Positions 24,943 through 32,471 of a stretch of DNA of 64,000 bases are shown here, piece after piece; position 1 is the stretch's first letter, and each line of letters opens with the position of its first letter. This DNA is from Actinomycetospora sp. NBRC 106375 (GTDB lineage Bacteria > Actinomycetota > Actinomycetes > Mycobacteriales > Pseudonocardiaceae): positions 186,001 through 250,000 of the forward strand of contig NZ_BSTS01000007.1 in assembly GCF_030269665.1 (NCBI RefSeq), given 5' to 3'. The notes below the pieces were generated by a model. It had not been told where the DNA came from, made no database searches, and was given only the letters and a program-made list of their open reading frames with translations. A program made the position numbers and the translations under genes.

Positions 24943-26100
24943 TCACTCCTCGGGCTGGTCGTCGGTGGGCTTGCCGAGCTGGTCGTCGAGCAGGCCGAGG
25001 GCCTCGCGCTGGCTGTCGAGGCTGACGTGGCCGTAGACGTTCATGGTCATCTCGATGGCCGAGTGGCCGACGATCTCCATGACGATCCGGGGATTCACCC
25101 CGAGCGAGAGCAGCAGCGTCACGCAGGTGTGGCGCATGTCGTGGAGACGGACCCGACGGAAGCCGTGCTTGGCGCACAGCTCCACGAACAGCCGGGAGAC
25201 GTACGACGGCTCCAGCGGCGTCCCGACCCCGGTCGTGAACACGTACTCCGTGTCCTGCCAGCGCAGCCGGCCCGCGTTCGCCCGCTCCTTGGCCTGCCGG
25301 TCGCCGTGGGTGCGCAGCACGTGGACGCAGATCGGCGGCAGCGGCACGGTGCGCGTCGAGCGACGTGTCTTGGTCGGTAGCTCCCGCAACTCGCCCTCCA
25401 CGCGCTGCAGTCCACGCGTGATCTTGAGGGTGCCCGCGTCGAGGTCGATGTCCGACCAGTGCAGCCCGATCGCCTCCGACCGGCGCAGCCCCAGCACGAT
25501 CAGCACGACCCACAGGGAGTAGAGCCGGTGATCGGCGACCGCGGACAGGAAGCGGCGCGCCTCGTCCGGGCTGAACGGCGGCGGTGTCGTTCCCGTGCCC
25601 GGTGTCGCGATCTTCACGCCGCGAGCGACGTTGCGGGTCACCAGCTCCTCGCGGAACGCGTGCTGGAGTGCCGCGCGCAGCGTCGAGTGAATCCACTGCA
25701 CGGTGCGCGGGGTGACGCCGGCCCTCCGGAGCTTCTCGACCATCAGCCGGACATCGCGCACCGACAACGCCGTGAGCTGCTTCGAGCCGATCAGCGGCAC
25801 GAGGTGGAGCCGGACGTTGGCTTCGTAGCTCGCCCACGTGTGCGGCCGGATGTGGTGCCGGGCGTGCTCGAGCCACTCGCCGAGGAACGTCGCGACGGTC
25901 AGCCGGGTCGGGCCGGCGGGAACGCCCTGGTCATTGGCCTCCTGCAGCTTGCCGATCTTCCGCACGACGTCCTTCTCGTCCTTGCCGTAGACGTAGCGGC
26001 GCTCGATCTTGCCGGTGTGGGTGCGGACGTAGGCGGCGCCCGACCAGCGGCCGTCCTTGCGCTGCCAGGCGCTCCCGTCGCCGTTGCTGTTGCGGGTCAC
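24943..26100 (-). CDS. int: Tyrosine site-specific integrase
   Basis: 385 residues. Arm-binding N-terminus (GSAWQRKDGRWSGAAYVRT), SAM-like core-binding domain about 68-155, catalytic domain to the end. Catalytic residues visible: R206 (GLRRSEAIGL), H320 and R323 (HDMRHT), H346 (GHS) and nucleophile Y356 (MNVYGHV). It should recombine the element's attP with the tRNA-Ser gene and, with Xis, excise it. Its ATG overlaps the xis stop by 4 bases, and the 3' end of the gene faces the tRNA 74 bases away, as usual for AICEs. Confidence 0.97.
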   Translation of the reverse strand: MTRNSNGDGSAWQRKDGRWSGAAYVRTHTGKIERRYVYGKDEKDVVRKIGKLQEANDQGVPAGPTRLTVATFLGEWLEHARHHIRPHTWASYEANVRLHLVPLIGSKQLTALSVRDVRLMVEKLRRAGVTPRTVQWIHSTLRAALQHAFREELVTRNVARGVKIATPGTGTTPPPFSPDEARRFLSAVADHRLYSLWVVLIVLGLRRSEAIGLHWSDIDLDAGTLKITRGLQRVEGELRELPTKTRRSTRTVPLPPICVHVLRTHGDRQAKERANAGRLRWQDTEYVFTTGVGTPLEPSYVSRLFVELCAKHGFRRVRLHDMRHTCVTLLLSLGVNPRIVMEIVGHSAIEMTMNVYGHVSLDSQREALGLLDDQLGKPTDDQPEE

Positions 26101-26279
26101 GCTGCGGCCTCCTCGATCAGCCGGCGGGCGTACTCCCGCACGGCCTCGGCGTGGACGCGGCGCAGCCGACCGATCTTGACCGAGATGAGCTCGCCGTCGC
26201 GGATGAGGTCGTAGACCTTGGCCCGACCGACGTGCAGGGCCTCGGCGACCTCCTCGGGGGTGAGGAACACCCGTTCCAT
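26097..26279 (-). CDS. xis: Excisionase, helix-turn-helix family
   Basis: 60 residues. FLTPEEVAEALHVGRAKVYDLIRDGEL, followed by VKIGRLRRVHAEAVREYARR, is the MerR-like HTH_17 excisionase domain that makes up the whole protein. It would bind next to the att site and bias the integrase towards excision. It overlaps int by 4 bases, so the two are made together. Expression is probably tied to the operon promoter upstream of whiB. Confidence 0.93.
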   Translation of the reverse strand: MERVFLTPEEVAEALHVGRAKVYDLIRDGELISVKIGRLRRVHAEAVREYARRLIEEAAA

Positions 26280-26282
26280 GGA

Positions 26283-26630
26283 TCAGTCCTCCGTCGTCAG
26301 CCGGCCGAGGTGGCCGAGGTGGTTGTGGGCAGTGGTGGCGTGGGCGCCGGCGGCGTCGAGATCGGCGACGACGAGCGCCAGGGCGTGGCCGGCGTCGGCG
26401 ATGGCGCCGGCGGGGTGGCGGCCGAGGTCGTCGAAGTAGTCGGTGGGGTCGGCGCGCTTGGTGCTGCGGACCAGGAACCCGACGAGCTGCGGGAGCCGGC
26501 GCAGCAGCTCGTCGAGGGCGCCGACGACGTCGTAGGCGTCGGTGACGGCGAGCGGCGCCCCGTGGGTGGCGTGGTTGGCCAGCGCCACGCTGGTCGACGC
26601 GCCGTCGAGGTGGCGGGCGAGGTCAGTCAC
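26283..26630 (-). CDS. AICE hypothetical protein
   Basis: 115 residues, soluble, Ala/His-rich (TTAHNHLGHLGRL near the C-terminus), with a central helical stretch VTDAYDVVGALDELLRRLPQLVGFLV. I do not recognise a family. Its ATG overlaps the stop of the upstream small membrane gene by 4 bases and it ends 3 bases before xis, so it belongs to the int operon. Similar small proteins next to xis are frequent in AICEs without known function. Confidence 0.75.
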   Translation of the reverse strand: MTDLARHLDGASTSVALANHATHGAPLAVTDAYDVVGALDELLRRLPQLVGFLVRSTKRADPTDYFDDLGRHPAGAIADAGHALALVVADLDAAGAHATTAHNHLGHLGRLTTED

Positions 26631-26857
26631 GGCCGCTCTCCGTTCTGTGGGATGTCGGCGGCGCGGTCAGTGGCGGCGCCGAGCTGGTGGGCGAACTCGC
26701 CGGCGCTGCTCGACACGGCCGGGCCGAGGGTCGGGAAGGCCGCGAAGAGCAGCACGAGGGTCACGACGCCGGACACCAGCGCGGGCGCGGCCTTGTGGCT
26801 CTTGACCAGTAGGGCGGTGACGAGGCCGGCGATGATCACGATGGCGATGAGGTTCAT
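26627..26857 (-). CDS. Small two-TM membrane protein (Spd-like position)
   Basis: 76 residues. Two hydrophobic segments: LIAIVIIAGLVTALLV (about 3-18) and ALVSGVVTLVLLFAAFPTL (about 26-44), then a soluble tail. It overlaps the translocase gene (26854) and the next gene (26630) by 4 bases each. In pSAM2-like elements, small membrane Spd proteins beside the translocase help plasmid spread between hyphal compartments; that role is inferred from position and shape only. Confidence 0.7.
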   Translation of the reverse strand: MNLIAIVIIAGLVTALLVKSHKAAPALVSGVVTLVLLFAAFPTLGPAVSSSAGEFAHQLGAATDRAADIPQNGERP

Positions 26858-28104
26858 GCGGCGGCCCGCCGTCCGAAGCGTTGGACGCGGTCGACGTACT
26901 CGCCGTAGTCACCGAGGTACGGGACGCGGATGCGTTCGCAGTCCCTGCCAAGTCCTGACAGGTAGGCGATGCCAGGCGCGGCGTTGGCGTGATCAGCGCC
27001 CAGGGGGCGGGCGTCGGTGCCGTGGAGCATCTCGAGCGAGTCGGCCGGAACCCTGAAGCTCAGCCTCAGGGCGAACTGGTCGCGGGCGTAGCCGCCGCCG
27101 ACGGCGGTGGCCTCGAACCGCTGGGCCAGCATCAGGACCCGGAAGGCGGCCTTCCGCCCTTCGGAGAGCAGGCGCAGCACCGCGGAGCGGATGCGGTCGC
27201 CGGCCGGGACGCCCTCGCCGCGCTTGGGCTTCGGCCGCGCGTCCGCCGCGCGCAGCAGCCCGGGGAACTCCTCGAGCACCACCAGCACCGTGGGCGTCTG
27301 CGCCGACGGCTCGATCTTGTCGCGGCGCGGCGGGATGGTGGCGAGCCGGCGGTCCATCTCGGCCACCAGGTCCTCGAGTAGCAGCGCATGCGCGGCGATG
27401 TCACCGGTGCCGGTGACCTGGTGGGCGCGGTGGATCGTGCCGTCCCAGGCTCGGCCGAGCAGCAGGCCGGTGATGTCCGAGCCGGCCACGAGCACGTCCG
27501 GGGCGGCGGCGACCTGGGAGAGCAGGCCGTAGAACAGCGCCGACTTGCCCGATCCGTTCTGACCCTGCGCTCCAAGGTGCCCGGCGTCGGTGAAGGCGTG
27601 CCCGAGAGTGATGCCGTCCTCGGTGCGCCCGAGGATCACCGGCTCCGATCCGGACGCGACGGCAAGCGAGGGGAGGCCGAAGCCCTCGCGCAGCGGGTCG
27701 TGGTTGAGCACGATCAGTCGGACCCACCGCCCGGCGAGAGGTTCGACCCGCAGGCCGTGCCCGCCGAGGGAGTGCGCGAGCCGAGGGCCGTTCTGGCGGC
27801 TGGTGAAGTCGCCGGGCTCCTGGCCGGCCATCAGCTCGACGGTGAGCGTGATGGGCGGGCCGCCGTGGACCGCGCTCACGCGTGGGGTGCGCACGGTGAG
27901 CCCGGCGGCGACGGAGACGTACTGGCACAGGCGCAGCGCGGTGCAGGCTTCGCGGAACTCGGCGGTGATGCCCTGGGCGAACAGATGGTGCGCGGCCCAC
28001 GCGTCGCGTTCGGCGCGGCGGGCGCGCCAGCGTGCGACGAATCCGGGCGGGCGGCGGTGCCCGGCGGCGGGTGGGCGGGTGCGGTCCAACGTCCTGGGGG
28101 TCAT
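26854..28104 (-). CDS. FtsK/SpoIIIE-type DNA translocase (TraSA/TraB-like)
   Basis: 416 residues from ATG 28104, which overlaps the upstream stop (ATGA). The frame is open further upstream but only in a shadow of other genes. Walker A GQNGSGKSALF is near residue 220, Walker B TVLVVLEEFPGLL near 305, and SEGRKAAFRVLMLAQRFEATA follows. These are FtsK-family motor domains. In AICEs the single hexameric translocase pumps double-stranded DNA to the recipient and replaces a whole type IV system. No clear TM is seen at the N-terminus; the small membrane protein downstream might anchor it. Confidence 0.9.
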   Translation of the reverse strand: MTPRTLDRTRPPAAGHRRPPGFVARWRARRAERDAWAAHHLFAQGITAEFREACTALRLCQYVSVAAGLTVRTPRVSAVHGGPPITLTVELMAGQEPGDFTSRQNGPRLAHSLGGHGLRVEPLAGRWVRLIVLNHDPLREGFGLPSLAVASGSEPVILGRTEDGITLGHAFTDAGHLGAQGQNGSGKSALFYGLLSQVAAAPDVLVAGSDITGLLLGRAWDGTIHRAHQVTGTGDIAAHALLLEDLVAEMDRRLATIPPRRDKIEPSAQTPTVLVVLEEFPGLLRAADARPKPKRGEGVPAGDRIRSAVLRLLSEGRKAAFRVLMLAQRFEATAVGGGYARDQFALRLSFRVPADSLEMLHGTDARPLGADHANAAPGIAYLSGLGRDCERIRVPYLGDYGEYVDRVQRFGRRAAA

Positions 28105-28379
28105 GACCGGCTGCTCCGGTGGGTGCGGGCCCGTCGGCGGCGGGCGCGGGAGGGGGACGCGGCGACCTGGACCTGGGTGACCTCCCAGACCGAGGAGCCG
28201 CAGGCGGGGCAGCGCTCCTGGGAGAGCTGCACGACCCCGTCGCCGGAGTCGTCGCCGATCGGGGCGGGGGTCCACTGCTCGACGCAGGCCGCGCCGCGGC
28301 AGGTCAGGACGAGCTCGTCGAGCAGCGCCGCGGTCCGGACCTGCACCCGCGAGCGAGCAGGTCGGGCGGGGGCGGCCAT
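28101..28379 (-). CDS. Small zinc-ribbon-like protein of the AICE operon
   Basis: 92 residues. C-x5-C (TCRGAACVE) and CPACGSSVWEV supply four cysteines able to bind zinc; the C-terminus is strongly basic (SRARRRRARTHRSSRS), suggesting nucleic acid contact. It overlaps the translocase start by 4 bases, and its ATG shares one base with the stop of the gene upstream. Function unknown; an accessory in transfer or replication would fit the context. Confidence 0.75.
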   Translation of the reverse strand: MAAPARPARSRVQVRTAALLDELVLTCRGAACVEQWTPAPIGDDSGDGVVQLSQERCPACGSSVWEVTQVQVAASPSRARRRRARTHRSSRS

Positions 28380-28789
28380 CACGCGGCCGCCGTCTCGTCG
28401 CCGCCGGTCTTGCGGGCCGGGCGGACACCGCCAGTGACGGCGGGGCGGATGGCGGTGGCGGAGAACGACACCTCGATGCCCTTGGCGCCGTTGCGCGCCG
28501 GGCGGACCCGGGCGTTGAGGTCTTCGAGTTCGACTTCGGTGTAGGGCTCGAGGTCGGGGACCTCGTGGCCGATGACGCGGACGCCGTGGAGCTCGAGGCG
28601 GCCGTCGCGGCCGGTCGGGAGCATGACGTCGTGGATGGTGATCGGCGCGTTGGTGGCGTCGTCGAGCAGCGGGAGGCCGGTGTTGCGCCGGCCGGTGGGG
28701 CCGTCCTCCCAGCGCTCGAGCTGCTGGCAGTAGCCGGTGGCGACGGCCTTCATCCGGGTGGCGTGGATGGGGGCGTTCAGTTCGTACAT
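28379..28789 (-). CDS. AICE hypothetical protein
   Basis: 136 residues, beginning MYELNAPIHATRMKAVATGY. The middle is beta-rich (ITIHDVMLPTGRDGRLELHG), followed by ARNGAKGIEVSFSATAIRPA and a charged, Ala-rich tail. No family recognised; the beta pattern could be an OB-like fold, but that is a guess. It lies 21 bases after the whiB gene and is joined to the zinc-ribbon gene by a one-base overlap. Confidence 0.75.
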   Translation of the reverse strand: MYELNAPIHATRMKAVATGYCQQLERWEDGPTGRRNTGLPLLDDATNAPITIHDVMLPTGRDGRLELHGVRVIGHEVPDLEPYTEVELEDLNARVRPARNGAKGIEVSFSATAIRPAVTGGVRPARKTGGDETAAA

Positions 28790-28810
28790 CGGTGGTGCTC
28801 CTTCGGGTGG

Positions 28811-29089
28811 TCAGGCCGCGTCGGGCGGCTGTTGGCGGGTGCGGGTCTCGGTGCCGCCGCGGGCGAGGCGGCGGCGTTCGGTGGCGGTCAGGCCGCCCCA
28901 GATGCCGTGGTCCTGGCGGGTCTCGACCGCGTAGGACAGGCAGGTGCTCCAGACCGGGCACCGGGCGCAGACGGTCTTGGCGCGGGCCACCTGGGCGGCG
29001 ATGGCGCGGCGGGTCCGGTCCTCGGTGACCGGGAAGAACAGGTCCGGGTCGGCGTCTCGGCACGCCGCTCGGTCGGTCCAGGGCTCCAT
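28811..29089 (-). CDS. WhiB-family iron-sulfur transcription factor
   Basis: 92 residues. C10, C41, C44 and C50 (ACRDADPDLFFP, CARCPVWSTC) give the four [4Fe-4S] ligands; GIWGG at 62-66 is the family turn, followed by the basic ERRRLARGG. First gene of the operon that runs through the translocase to int. An operator box for the GntR protein lies 9 bases upstream of its ATG. WhiB proteins usually act with sigma factor region 4; here it may activate element genes in response to redox state. Confidence 0.94.
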   Translation of the reverse strand: MEPWTDRAACRDADPDLFFPVTEDRTRRAIAAQVARAKTVCARCPVWSTCLSYAVETRQDHGIWGGLTATERRRLARGGTETRTRQQPPDAA

Positions 29090-29098
29090 GTCGGCCTC

Positions 29099-29112
29099 AT
29101 TGACTAGACAAT
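29099..29112. promoter_or_regulatory. GntR (KorSA-like) operator box 1
   Basis: ATTGACTAGACAAT, an imperfect palindrome (ideal ATTGTCTAGACAAT), followed by GT. It lies just upstream of the whiB start, so a bound regulator would block the transfer operon. Confidence 0.7.
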
Positions 29113-29168
29113 GTAGACGTTAGGGAGCCTGGTGCGCCACTCCGCTTCACGTCAAGTAGACGGAGCAG

Positions 29169-29182
29169 ATTGCCTAGACAAT
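29169..29182. promoter_or_regulatory. GntR (KorSA-like) operator box 2
   Basis: ATTGCCTAGACAAT, followed by GT, the same as box 1 except one base, and 28 bases before the gntR ATG. Centre-to-centre distance between boxes is 70 bases. Autoregulation is likely. Confidence 0.7.
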
Positions 29183-29209
29183 GTTCGATAACAGGGCCAA
29201 GCTGTTGGC

Positions 29210-29995
29210 ATGACCAGCAGAGGCGCCGGCCCGATCTACCAGCGGATCGCCGACGACCTGCGCGCCCGCATCCAAAGCGGCGAGCTGGGCGCCGGCGCCA
29301 AGCTGCCCACCGAGCAGTCCCTGACGACGGACTACGGCGTCACCCGCGCCACCGTGCGCCAGGCCATGCAGGTGCTGGTCAACGAGGGCCTGGTGGTCTC
29401 CGAGCGCCCGCGCGGGCACTTCGTGCGACAGATCGAGCGCCTGACCTACCGCCCGCAGAAGGAGTGGCGCGAACGGCCCCTGCACCGCGAGCTGGACCAG
29501 TTCATGGACGAGCAGGTCGAGCTGGGTCGCAAGCCCTCACAGACCATCGCCGTCGAGCTGGCCACCCCACCGGCCGACGTCGCCGCCCGCCTCGGACTCA
29601 CGGAGACCGACACCGTGGTCATTCGGAAGCGGGTGCGCTACCTCGACGGCACCCCGTTCAACACCAACGACTCGTACTTCCCGCTCGAGCTGGTGCAGGG
29701 CAGCGAGATCATGCACCCCGCCGACATCGGCCGCGGCGCCAACGTCGTGCTCGCCGAACTCGGCGCCGAGCAGACCCACGCTGTGGACGAGATCGAAGTC
29801 CGCATGCCCACCCCGGACGAAGCCAGCCGCCTCGAGATCGGGCTGGGCGTGCCGGTGGCCCTGCACCGGGTCACCGGCTACACCGACGACGGTCGACCCG
29901 TCCGGGTCGTGCGCAACGTGCTCCCAGGCGATCGCCATCTCATTGCCTTCGAGCGCACCCGCCCCGCCAAGGCAGAAAAGGACAGCGAGCAGTGA
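29210..29995 (+). CDS. GntR/HutC-family regulator with UTRA domain (KorSA-like)
   Basis: 261 residues from ATG 29210. Winged helix about 8-75: IYQRIADDLRARIQSGELGAGAKLPTEQSL and GVTRATVRQAMQVLVNEGLV. The UTRA ligand domain, about 95-250, includes DTVVIRKRVRYLDGTPFNTN and PVALHRVTGYTDDGRPV. In pSAM2 the GntR-type KorSA represses its own and transfer genes; the two ATTGnCTAGACAAT boxes in the divergent promoter support the same job here. Its stop overlaps the acetyltransferase start (GTGA). Confidence 0.93.
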   Translation: MTSRGAGPIYQRIADDLRARIQSGELGAGAKLPTEQSLTTDYGVTRATVRQAMQVLVNEGLVVSERPRGHFVRQIERLTYRPQKEWRERPLHRELDQFMDEQVELGRKPSQTIAVELATPPADVAARLGLTETDTVVIRKRVRYLDGTPFNTNDSYFPLELVQGSEIMHPADIGRGANVVLAELGAEQTHAVDEIEVRMPTPDEASRLEIGLGVPVALHRVTGYTDDGRPVRVVRNVLPGDRHLIAFERTRPAKAEKDSEQ

Positions 29996-30513
29996 TCGTC
30001 TGCAGCGCCGGCCCCGACGACCTCGACGCCGTCCTCGACCTCTTCCGTGAAGCGACTGCGTGGCTCGCTAGCAAGGGTGTGGATCAGTGGCAGTGGGAGC
30101 CGCGCGTCGAGCAGGTCCGGGGCGACATTGAGCACGGCAACGTCTTCGTCGGTGAGGACGACACCGGTCGGGTCATCGCTACCGTCACTGTTGACACCTT
30201 CGCTGACCCCGACTTCTGGTGCCCCGAGGACGTCCCGGGTAGCGCCCTCTACATCCACCGCATGATCGTGTCCCGCGACCACGCCGGCGAAGGCATTGGC
30301 GAGGAACTCACACGGTGGATCGAGCAGTTTGCTGGCGCACTCGGCTACGACTACGTGCGCCTCGACTGCTACCGCTCCAATACGGGACTGCACCGCTACT
30401 ACAAGGCACACGGCTGGTCCCACGTCCGCACTGTCGACGCACCATGGCGCCCGTCAGGCTCCCTCTTCCAACGTCCTACACCGAGCCGACCGCTTGTTCC
30501 GTTTGAGCAGTGA
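29992..30513 (+). CDS. GNAT-family N-acetyltransferase
   Basis: 173 residues from GTG 29992, coupled to gntR by a 4-base overlap. GNAT fold: VIVCSAGPDDLDAVLDLFRE, FVGEDDTGRVIATVTVD, then LYIHRMIVSRDHAGEGIGEE (acetyl-CoA motif A, here DHAGEGIG) and DYVRLDCYRSNTGLHRYYKAHGW. The substrate is unknown; relatives beside GntR regulators are common AICE and chromosome pairs. It might modify a host or element protein, or a small molecule sensed by the UTRA domain. Confidence 0.9.
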   Translation: MIVCSAGPDDLDAVLDLFREATAWLASKGVDQWQWEPRVEQVRGDIEHGNVFVGEDDTGRVIATVTVDTFADPDFWCPEDVPGSALYIHRMIVSRDHAGEGIGEELTRWIEQFAGALGYDYVRLDCYRSNTGLHRYYKAHGWSHVRTVDAPWRPSGSLFQRPTPSRPLVPFEQ

Positions 30514-31102
30514 CGTGTTCACACTGCCCGTGGCCGACGACCCGGATGCTGCCACTATTGTCCGCAGCGCCAGCTGCCTACGTGGACGAACGATCCCTGA
30601 AAACTCCATCACCAGCGCGTTGTGGTGCTCGTCGTCCCGACCTTACCTAGTCGCCGAGCGCCGCCCGGCCGACGTATCTCCTTGAGTTTGACCGTGTCGC
30701 CGACGACCGCGTCGCGCGCAGACCAGAACTCCCAGCCGTCCGTAGCGGCAACCGAATAGGGCAGGTCCTCGCCACGGGTTCAAGCATCAAGCGCCGCACA
30801 GCTATGGTCACCCATTGCCATTGCGAAGTTCCACCATGAAGGAGGCGCTTCGGGTGTCCGGCGCGAGTTGGGGAGTTTCCCGACCTTGAGGCGGTGGTCG
30901 CCACTGAGTACATCGCAGTCGAGGTGACTGTGGTGAGCCTATCAACGGATTATCGCGGCCTACGCCGACGAACCTAATGAACGCGGCCGGGCGTCACTAA
31001 CTGCGCGGGATCGACCGACTCCGGGGCTGGGCCGCCCGCAGGACTCGAAGGAACTCGCCACGCTTGGGTGGATGCTGCACCGATGCGCGACGACGTCCTG
31101 GC
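30514..31102. other. Gene-free stretch between GNAT and SLATT-type genes
   Basis: 589 bases, with no frame that reads like a protein on either strand. Composition shifts to more AT here, marking the start of the cargo segment. It may hold decayed coding sequence. No repeats or terminator hairpin stood out. Confidence 0.5.
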
Positions 31103-32014
31103 CTATTTCACCCAGGGCGACCTCCCCGGGCGAGTGAGCACTCCACGGGACGCCCTCCACAACGTGTGCTCACGAGACACCGCCTCCTCCGCTTCGTCCA
31201 CAAACCGTGCCCACGACTTGCCGTTCTTGCTTTCGACTTCAGAGCGGATAACATTCAATTCATGAGCGGCGATCGAATAGGATCGAGCGAGCAGCCCGTA
31301 TTGCCTAGTCTGCGCCCAGGTGGCGAGGCCGGCCGCCATGGCGGCAAGTATCCCTAACATATCGAAGTTGATAGCCCCTGCAGTCCTGAAAGTCGCAGCT
31401 AGGACTCCCGCGAACTCTATCAAGATGGTGAGAAGCAGGAATACCTGCCTCCATCGATCATTCGCCTGGGCGTTCTTGCTATACCAAGAGACCTGATCGA
31501 GGATTCGCCCAGCAAGGTAAAGGGACTTTCGGGTATCAAATGAAGAGGCGCGTGCACGCTTCATTGAATCGGTAACTTCGCGAGTCGGGTCGACGATGGG
31601 CGGCGGGATATAATTCAAGTCGGTAGTAAGCTCAGACAACTGTGCAAGGAAGAGGGCGGAAGCATCCTGCTCGGAGAGATGACTTGGGAAAGGGTCTCCG
31701 CCTACGCAGTACCGCCACGTCAGAGTCTTGACAGACTCAGCCGCGGCGCGACCCTCATACCAAACCTGTTCCGGAGCGAGAGCGTAAGTTAGGACCTCGA
31801 CGGCTAGCGCCAAGAGGAACGCAATGAGAGCTGCCCAGGCAAAGACATCAATACCGCCGAGCGACCAGCTGACGGCACCGCCAAGAGCTGCGATGACCAG
31901 CGCGACCGAGCGAACTCCGACAAGCCCCATGTAGCGCTTCTGTCCTCGGAGTGAAGCTTCGCCCGCAGCGTCGTAGGAGCCGGGGTAAGCGAGTTTCGCT
32001 ACCTCGTCTGTCAT
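31103..32014 (-). CDS. SLATT/DUF4231-type membrane effector
   Basis: 303 residues from ATG 32014. Two TM pairs: about 30-85 (GLVGVRSVALVIAALGGAVS and FAWAALIAFLLALAVEVLTY) and about 185-235 (VFLLLTILIEFAGVLAATF and FDMLGILAAMAAGLATWAQ). After each pair comes a helical stretch: VWYEGRAAAESVKTLTWRYC and ARSYSIAAHELNVIRSEVES. This two-unit layout and the WYxGRAxAESxKxxxWRY phrase match SLATT_3/SLATT_1 proteins. These are predicted pore-forming effectors paired with nucleotide-sensing partners in prokaryotic conflict systems. Codons are AT-richer than flanking chromosomal genes. The likely partner is the gene at 32472. Confidence 0.85.
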   Translation of the reverse strand: MTDEVAKLAYPGSYDAAGEASLRGQKRYMGLVGVRSVALVIAALGGAVSWSLGGIDVFAWAALIAFLLALAVEVLTYALAPEQVWYEGRAAAESVKTLTWRYCVGGDPFPSHLSEQDASALFLAQLSELTTDLNYIPPPIVDPTREVTDSMKRARASSFDTRKSLYLAGRILDQVSWYSKNAQANDRWRQVFLLLTILIEFAGVLAATFRTAGAINFDMLGILAAMAAGLATWAQTRQYGLLARSYSIAAHELNVIRSEVESKNGKSWARFVDEAEEAVSREHTLWRASRGVLTRPGRSPWVK

Positions 32015-32471
32015 GACTAGAGATACTAACGTGCTCTACTTGCTCGGCACGGGGCGTCCCACGGGGTGCGCTCAGGGCCGGGAACAGCACGGCCGTCGGC
32101 TGTGGCGCCATAGTGGGGAGGTCATGGCTCACTTGAGACTTGAGGGCAGTTCGACAGCCGAGCGCCCGCCTTGACGTCATGAAGAGGCAGCTCGGCCCGC
32201 GCGGCTCTAGCCGACGATTCCCTGATCAAGAAGTCTTCGTTCACTGTTCCTGTCGTTTTCCCTGCGACTCATTCTCCTGAGCTGGGCGTAGGTGGGGTCA
32301 CCAGTCCCGAGCGTTACCGGCACAGCGTGCTCTGCCCTCCATCAGTCCGTGGGGGGATACGAGTAAGACGATCTTGCGCTCGTCCGGCATTCGAACACAG
32401 AGGTGGCGACGTAGCGCAGGACTCACTCCCTCATCGCTGCAGAACAGTCAGCATCCCGCTCTCTTGTGCGT
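32015..32471. other. Gap between the two candidate conflict genes
   Basis: 457 bases with no supported gene. A promoter for the SLATT-type gene should lie here if the two genes are not co-transcribed. I see no clear hairpin or operator. Confidence 0.45.
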
